A DNA stretch of 64,000 nt from Rhodococcus sp. P-2 (lineage in GTDB: Bacteria; Actinomycetota; Actinomycetes; Mycobacteriales; Mycobacteriaceae), in assembly GCF_016598535.1 (NCBI RefSeq), contig NZ_CP066779.1:1860001-1924000 (forward strand), in the 5' to 3' direction. The stretch's first letter is position 1, and each line of letters starts with the position of its first letter. Below the pieces are notes generated by a model. That model did no database searches. It was not told the DNA's origin and saw only the letters and a program-made list of their open reading frames with translations. This document shows, in pieces, positions 59,672 through 64,000 of this stretch. A program made the position numbers and the translations under genes.

Positions 59672-60966
59672 GCGCCGGAAACTGGTGGCAGCGGAGGCAA
59701 TTCGAGGTTCTCACGGAAGGTACCTCCGACGTAGTCGGATCCCACGATTGCACGCTTGCGCAGTTCCGGCAGCAGTCCGTTCGTGACGAAGTCGCGTGTA
59801 CGCGGATCCGCAAGGTCACCGAGCGTGATGACGTCGAGGACACCTGCGTCGTATCGTTCCTCGATTGCGTCCGCGAGCTGTTCCGGGGTGCCTGCCGCTG
59901 CCCAGTGGCCCGTATCCTTGGACGCGATGATCAACTCACGCAATGTCTTTCCCTGTGACGCGAGCTTGCCGAAGATCTCGACCCGGCCCCGTCGTCGATT
60001 CACCGACGACGGGTCCGGTAACAACGACTCCGGGATCGGCCGGTCGAGCGGCAATTCCGAGAAATCCACGTCACCGCCGAACATGTCGGCAAGCCTGGTG
60101 CGTCCGGCGTCGAAGTCCGTTGATTCCTCGGCCTCTCTGACCAATCGTTCGACTTCGGCTTCGGTGGCACCGTACGTTGCGTGGAACGAGCTGAATATCA
60201 GTGGTAGTTCGTCTCCGCGCCCCAACTCTGCCGCCCGGGCGCGGATCGTCTTCGTGTAGGTGACCGCGTCCTCGAAGGTTGCGAGAGAGGTGAATACGAC
60301 CTCCGCGAAGCGAGCGCCCAGTTCGATACCTCCAGCAGACTGGCCTGCCTGGAATTGGACCGGGCGACGCTGCGGCAGAGAGGGTATGTTCAACGGTCCC
60401 TGCACGGTGAAGTACTTACCTCGGTGCTCGATGGGGACCACCCTCGACGGATCGAGCACCGCAGAGCCCTCTCCCTGAATCAAGGCGCCGGGCTTCCAGC
60501 TGTCGAAGAGCGCGTTGACAACTTCGAGCGATTCGGCCGCTCGGGCGTAGCGCTCCTCCGGGCTCGGCAGGTCCAGGTCACTGTAGTTCTCTTCTCCGAG
60601 TGAGGAAGTGACGGCATTCCATGCGGCTCGACCATTGCTGACGTGGTCCAGGGTGCCGAACAACCGTGCGAGGTTGAACGGGTGATGAAACGTCGTCGTG
60701 ACTGTCGCGATGAGCCCCACATGAGTGGTGACCGCACTCAGCGCAGCCAGGAAGATCAACGGCTCCTGCGCGCCGATCGCACCCTGCGCACCGAAGCTCA
60801 GGAGATCGGCGGCAAACAGTCCGTCGATCTTGTTCGCCTCGGCCGTCTTTGCGACTTCGATCGCGGACGCGACCGTCGAAGTCGACGGATCGATCGCGGC
60901 GTCGTAGATGCTCACCGCCCCGCTGACACCGGTCACCGTCTTGAGCGGACGCCTACGATCGGCCAC
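59668..60966 (-). CDS. NtaA/DmoA-family FMN-dependent monooxygenase (second copy)
   Basis: A 432-residue luciferase-fold monooxygenase, family sibling of the protein at 2556-3902. It has TLDHVSNGRAAWNAVTS, VQGPLNIPSLPQRRPVQFQAGQS and GTPEQLADAIEERYDAG at equivalent places. GTG start at 60966 has AGGAGG seven bases before. It stands alone, with its end overlapping the proline dehydrogenase stop by 4 bases on the opposite strand. A reductase to supply FMNH2 is not encoded nearby. Substrate unknown, possibly an organosulfur or xenobiotic compound. Confidence 0.86.
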   Translation of the reverse strand: MADRRRPLKTVTGVSGAVSIYDAAIDPSTSTVASAIEVAKTAEANKIDGLFAADLLSFGAQGAIGAQEPLIFLAALSAVTTHVGLIATVTTTFHHPFNLARLFGTLDHVSNGRAAWNAVTSSLGEENYSDLDLPSPEERYARAAESLEVVNALFDSWKPGALIQGEGSAVLDPSRVVPIEHRGKYFTVQGPLNIPSLPQRRPVQFQAGQSAGGIELGARFAEVVFTSLATFEDAVTYTKTIRARAAELGRGDELPLIFSSFHATYGATEAEVERLVREAEESTDFDAGRTRLADMFGGDVDFSELPLDRPIPESLLPDPSSVNRRRGRVEIFGKLASQGKTLRELIIASKDTGHWAAAGTPEQLADAIEERYDAGVLDVITLGDLADPRTRDFVTNGLLPELRKRAIVGSDYVGGTFRENLELPPLPPVSGA

Positions 60967-61079
60967 CGACCGTCCTCCTAGCTTCGCGAAATCTGTTCCG
61001 AATTCACAACGCTAGACCGATTCTGGCTCCCGACAAGGTATTCGCTCAGCCTGGTTCTATCCCTGCGAACACCGCTTGG

Positions 61080-61625
61080 TCACGCCCCGGATTTACGGGC
61101 ACGATAGGCGGCGACGTGCGCCCTGTTCCCACAGTTTCCGGTGTCGCAGTATCGCTTCGACCGATTGCGCGACAAGTCCACGAAGACCGCTTCGCAGTCG
61201 GGAGCCTCGCACCATCGCAACCGCGAGAATTCGTCGGTTCGGATCAGATCGAGCACACCCATTGCCGCTTCTGCAGCCATCCGGTCCACGAGGGGCGAAT
61301 CGTCAGCGGTGACGTGCAGATGCCAGCCGAGATCATCGTGCCTGGTGAGCCGCGGCCTCGCGCCCGATTCGAGAAGCAGTGAGTTCACCACCTCGACGGC
61401 GTCGTCCACTCCCGTGGCTTCCCAGAACTTTCGCAGTCGTGGACGCAGTGCACGAACCGCCGCCAATTCCTCCAGAGTGCCGTCCCGCCGGCCGGTCCAA
61501 CGATCGGCGTCGAGGAACCTGGTCAGTTCCCCTGAATCCGGCAACAGTTCCTCGCCACCGCGAGCCGTGTTGACCAACGACGCGGCGAAGACGAGCGCCG
61601 ATTCCGTGTCACCAGCAAAATGCAC
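61080..61625 (-). CDS. CGNR zinc-finger (ABATE-domain) regulator
   Basis: A 181-residue protein with an N-terminal ABATE domain (FAASLVNTARGGEELL near residue 12) and a C-terminal CGNR zinc finger: RWCEAPDCEAVFVDLSRN, then RYCDTGNCGNRAHVAAYR, whose four Cys bind zinc. Such proteins are thought to be transcription regulators of stress or transport genes. It diverges from an EamA transporter gene with 68 bases between, where the sequence TTNACTCCTGA occurs twice (61627-61637 and 61672-61682) as possible binding sites. Confidence 0.85.
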   Translation of the reverse strand: MHFAGDTESALVFAASLVNTARGGEELLPDSGELTRFLDADRWTGRRDGTLEELAAVRALRPRLRKFWEATGVDDAVEVVNSLLLESGARPRLTRHDDLGWHLHVTADDSPLVDRMAAEAAMGVLDLIRTDEFSRLRWCEAPDCEAVFVDLSRNRSKRYCDTGNCGNRAHVAAYRARKSGA

Positions 61626-61693
61626 TTTGACTCCTGAGCTTTGTCAACCTAATGTCAGCATCATAATCGCTTTTACTCCTGACAGGTGCCCCC

Positions 61694-62641
61694 GTGAACT
61701 CTCGCAACGGTTTGATCTTTGCTCTGCTGTCCGCGGCAACGTTCGGCGTCTCGGGCCCGTTCGCGAAATCTCTCATCGAATCAGGGTGGTCCCCCGGCGG
61801 CGCGGTGTTCGCGCGCGTGGCCGGCGGCGCACTGGTGATGATGGTGATCGCGGTAGCCACCCAATGGCCTCGCCTACGACAGGTCGGCGCCCACACGCGA
61901 ACCGTACTGCTGTACGGAGTGTTCGCGATTTCCGGCGTTCAACTGTGCTTCTTCAATGCTGTGCAACATCTTTCGGTCGGAGTCGCATTACTCCTCGAAT
62001 ACCTTGCACCGATCATCGTCATCGGATGGGTGTGGATCACCAAAGGCGCGCGGCCGAGCGTGCAGACACTTCTCGGTGCGGCGGTTGCCTTGATCGGCGC
62101 CGCAGTGGTGATCGACGTCTTCGGATCGGCAGAGATCAGTGCCGTCGGAGTTGCGTGGGGACTGGCCGCAGCGGCATGCCTTGCAGTCTATTTCGTCATT
62201 TCCGAACGTGCGGACGGCGATCTCCAGCCTGTTGTGCTCGCGGCTTCGGGGCTCACGGTCAGCGCACTGGTCATCGGCGCACTCGGGCTCGTCGGCATCC
62301 TCCCCCTCGAGTTCTCGGCCTCGAACGCAGTCGTGGCAGAACACTCGGTGAGCGTGTGGCTGCCCGTGGCGGTCCTGGTCCTGGTCAGCACTGTCATCGC
62401 CTATCTCACCGGCATCGCCGCGATCACGCTGCTGGGACCGACCATAGGATCTCTGGTAGCACTGACCGAAGTGCTGTGCGCGGTCGTCGCCGCGTGGATC
62501 CTGGTCGGGGAATCCGTGACCGCACTCCAAGCCGTGGGTGGCGCAGCAATCATCGCGGGGTTGGTCCTCGCCCGGCTCGGCCAAAGTGCACCGAAACAGA
62601 TACCGGCCGACCCGATGACAAATGTCATGGCAGAAGAATGA
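61694..62641 (+). CDS. EamA/RhaT-family (DMT) transporter
   Basis: A 315-residue transporter with ten predicted transmembrane helices in two EamA repeats (residues about 5-135 and 145-285). The opening LIFALLSAATFGVSGPFAKSLI and the NAVQHLSVGVALLLEYLAPIIV segment are typical of amino-acid/metabolite exporters of the DMT superfamily. Start is GTG 61694 after AGGTG. The divergent CGNR gene is the likely regulator. Substrate unknown. Confidence 0.88.
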   Translation: MNSRNGLIFALLSAATFGVSGPFAKSLIESGWSPGGAVFARVAGGALVMMVIAVATQWPRLRQVGAHTRTVLLYGVFAISGVQLCFFNAVQHLSVGVALLLEYLAPIIVIGWVWITKGARPSVQTLLGAAVALIGAAVVIDVFGSAEISAVGVAWGLAAAACLAVYFVISERADGDLQPVVLAASGLTVSALVIGALGLVGILPLEFSASNAVVAEHSVSVWLPVAVLVLVSTVIAYLTGIAAITLLGPTIGSLVALTEVLCAVVAAWILVGESVTALQAVGGAAIIAGLVLARLGQSAPKQIPADPMTNVMAEE

Positions 62642-62686
62642 CGGACGGACGAGGGCTCATGTCCTCGAAGCGAGCAGATTCTATGT

Positions 62687-63643
62687 ATGACCTCAGCACA
62701 GGCACGGCATTCACCACAGGCACCGCACACACTCACTGAAGGATCGGCACACGACGCCGTCCGGTTGACCGGACTTCGCAAGAGTTTCGGAACCGTCGAC
62801 GCCGTCAAGGGCATCGACCTGAGCATCCGCCCCGGCGAGATCGTCGCGTTCCTCGGCCCGAACGGCGCAGGCAAGACGACAACCATCGACATGATCCTCG
62901 GACTGTCCCGACCGACGTCGGGCGACGTGAGCGTCTTCGGAATGTCACCCCGATCGGCGATCGCCCGCGGACTCGTGTCTGCAGTCATGCAGACCGGCGG
63001 GCTGCTCAAAGAACTGACGGTGGCCGAGACCGTGCAGCTGACCGCCAGCCTGTACGCCCAATCCCGTCCGGTCGACGAAGTGCTGGGGCGAGCCGGAATC
63101 CTCGACATCTCCGATCGCCTCGTCAGCAAATGCTCAGGCGGACAACAACAGCGCCTGCGGTTTGCGATGGCGTTGCTGTCGAACCCCCAATTGCTCATTC
63201 TCGACGAGCCGACCACCGGTATGGACGTCGAAGGGCGTCGGGACTTTTGGTCCGCCATCCGCGCCGACGCAGATCACGGTCGCACTGTGCTTTTTGCGAC
63301 GCACTACCTCGAAGAGGCCGATGTCTACGCCGACCGCATCATCCTGGTCCGGCAGGGCACAGTCGTCGCCGACGGAACCACCGCCGAGGTCAAGGCGATG
63401 GCGTCCGGGCGCACCCTGCGCGCACGAGTCCCCGGTATCACCGACGAACTGCTGCGAGCCATACCGAACTCGGACGCCGTCGAGGTGCGTGGTGAGTCAT
63501 TGCTCGTGCACTCGGGCGACACCGATGCCGTTGCACGGTTCCTGCTGACCAACACGCAGGCTCGCGATCTCGAAATCGTCTCGCGTGGCCTCGAAGACGC
63601 ATTCATCGCACTCACGTCGAACAACTCCGAAGGACAGAAGTGA
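62687..63643 (+). CDS. Drug-type ABC transporter ATP-binding protein (DrrA-like)
   Basis: A 318-residue ABC ATPase: Walker A GPNGAGKTT near residue 64, signature CSGGQQQR near 152, Walker B LLILDEPTTGMD near 172 and the H-loop FATHYLEEADVYADR. The stretch after residue 230 is the C-terminal extension seen in DrrA/CcmA-type exporters. The Q-loop reads VMQTGGLLKELTV. Its stop overlaps the permease start (TGATG), forming a two-gene exporter of the antibiotic/lipid export class. Preceded by 45 bases after the EamA gene, so possibly the same transcript. Confidence 0.9.
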   Translation: MTSAQARHSPQAPHTLTEGSAHDAVRLTGLRKSFGTVDAVKGIDLSIRPGEIVAFLGPNGAGKTTTIDMILGLSRPTSGDVSVFGMSPRSAIARGLVSAVMQTGGLLKELTVAETVQLTASLYAQSRPVDEVLGRAGILDISDRLVSKCSGGQQQRLRFAMALLSNPQLLILDEPTTGMDVEGRRDFWSAIRADADHGRTVLFATHYLEEADVYADRIILVRQGTVVADGTTAEVKAMASGRTLRARVPGITDELLRAIPNSDAVEVRGESLLVHSGDTDAVARFLLTNTQARDLEIVSRGLEDAFIALTSNNSEGQK

Positions 63644-64000
63644 TGACCACTGCAATCGAAGCGAACACCTACGGAGCCGAGCGAACCGTCGTACCACTGG
63701 GCGGATTCAACACGACCTTGTTGCGACTGGAATTTCGTCGTCTGACCCGCAATCGGCGCACGATGATCTTCACACTCGTCATGCCGGTCGTCTTCTTCCT
63801 CGTCTTCGGGCTCGGTCAAGGCGACGACGACCACGGGATCGGGCACGGCAATGTCGCCGCGTACATCATGATCAGCATGGCCCTGTACGGCGCGATGCTG
63901 GCCACTACGAGTGGCGGAGCGATGGTCTCGATCGAACGAGCGTCGGGATGGAGCCGGCAACTGCGCCTGACTCCACTGACGCCGGTCGCCTACATCGCCG
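63643..64000 (+). CDS. ABC-2 type permease of a drug exporter (3' end beyond window)
   Basis: The first 119 residues of a membrane protein begin at ATG 63643, overlapping the ATPase stop by one base. After a cytoplasmic segment FNTTLLRLEFRRLTRNRRTM there is a first helix TLVMPVVFFLVFGLG, an outside loop rich in Asp/Gly/His and a second helix around YIMISMALYGAMLATTSGG. This is the ABC2_membrane layout partnering DrrA-type ATPases. The gene is cut by the window edge. Confidence 0.85.
   Translation, partial: MTTAIEANTYGAERTVVPLGGFNTTLLRLEFRRLTRNRRTMIFTLVMPVVFFLVFGLGQGDDDHGIGHGNVAAYIMISMALYGAMLATTSGGAMVSIERASGWSRQLRLTPLTPVAYIA

Noticed and set aside
1..64000. Insertion sequences, prophage, integrase or attachment sites.
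   Set aside because: No transposase, integrase or phage-like frame and no tRNA gene was found; composition looks even across the window.

Overview
The window is a gene-dense, high-GC actinobacterial chromosome segment. Gene content and protein style point to a Rhodococcus (erythropolis/qingshengii type) or a close mycolata relative: very close DapC, PruA/PruB/PucR and ECF41 resemblances to mycobacterial proteins, many TetR/PaaX/PucR/LysR regulators, and many monooxygenases and acyl-CoA enzymes. I saw no rRNA, tRNA, insertion sequence, prophage or CRISPR array. It reads as ordinary catabolic and nutrient-scavenging chromosome built from tightly coupled (ATGA/TGATG) operons.

Layout. 1-317: C-terminus of an unrecognised protein. 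327-6821 (minus): a sulfonate/organosulfur scavenging operon (substrate-binding lipoprotein, ATPase, permease, NtaA/DszA-type FMN monooxygenase, MFS, luciferase-like oxidoreductase), preceded by a 7-codon leader ORF carrying two adjacent Cys codons and by alternative RNA pairings. 6974-9732: ECF41 sigma factor and a FUSC-type membrane protein. 9822-12293: acyl-CoA dehydrogenase and two tandem TetR genes. 12365-20782: operator array and a seven-gene degradative operon (flavin monooxygenase, PF10118 ferritin-like di-iron protein, PDR-type reductase, SRPBCC, ALDH, SDR, acyl-CoA ligase). 20758-23941 (minus): modABC and a TOBE-domain regulator. 24067-30819: AhpD-like protein, dapC, AraC regulator, VOC protein, Lrp-type regulator with azlCD, NiCoT nickel/cobalt permease, small lipoprotein. 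30857-36509: two-component system, methyltransferase, DedA, MerR regulator and small membrane proteins. 36622-37289: alkB behind a LexA-type box. 37282-40523: acyl-CoA ligase and crotonase with a divergent PaaX-like regulator. 40546-51187: SDR, LysR regulator, and an MFS-aroE-led eight-gene operon that looks like degradation of a shikimate/quinate-like carbocyclic acid. 51242-52491 (minus): DAHP synthase behind an aromatic leader peptide (Tyr-Phe-Trp-Phe) with a terminator/antiterminator pair. 52707-53717: Tat-type FecB-like lipoprotein. 53765-55182: AlkC/AlkD-like repair protein and a SnoaL-like protein. 55179-59671: PucR regulator and divergent proline catabolism genes. 59668-64000: second NtaA-type monooxygenase, CGNR regulator, EamA exporter, and the start of a drug-type ABC exporter.

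The most interesting items are two probable ribosome-mediated attenuators not represented by ordinary gene calls (cysteine leader before the sulfonate operon, aromatic leader before DAHP synthase), the 12.4-20.8 kb operon that couples a putative di-iron protein to its own reductase behind a strikingly symmetric operator, and the uncharacterised carbocyclic-acid operon at 42.4-51.2 kb. All functional statements are read from sequence motifs and gene order only; no database search was run.
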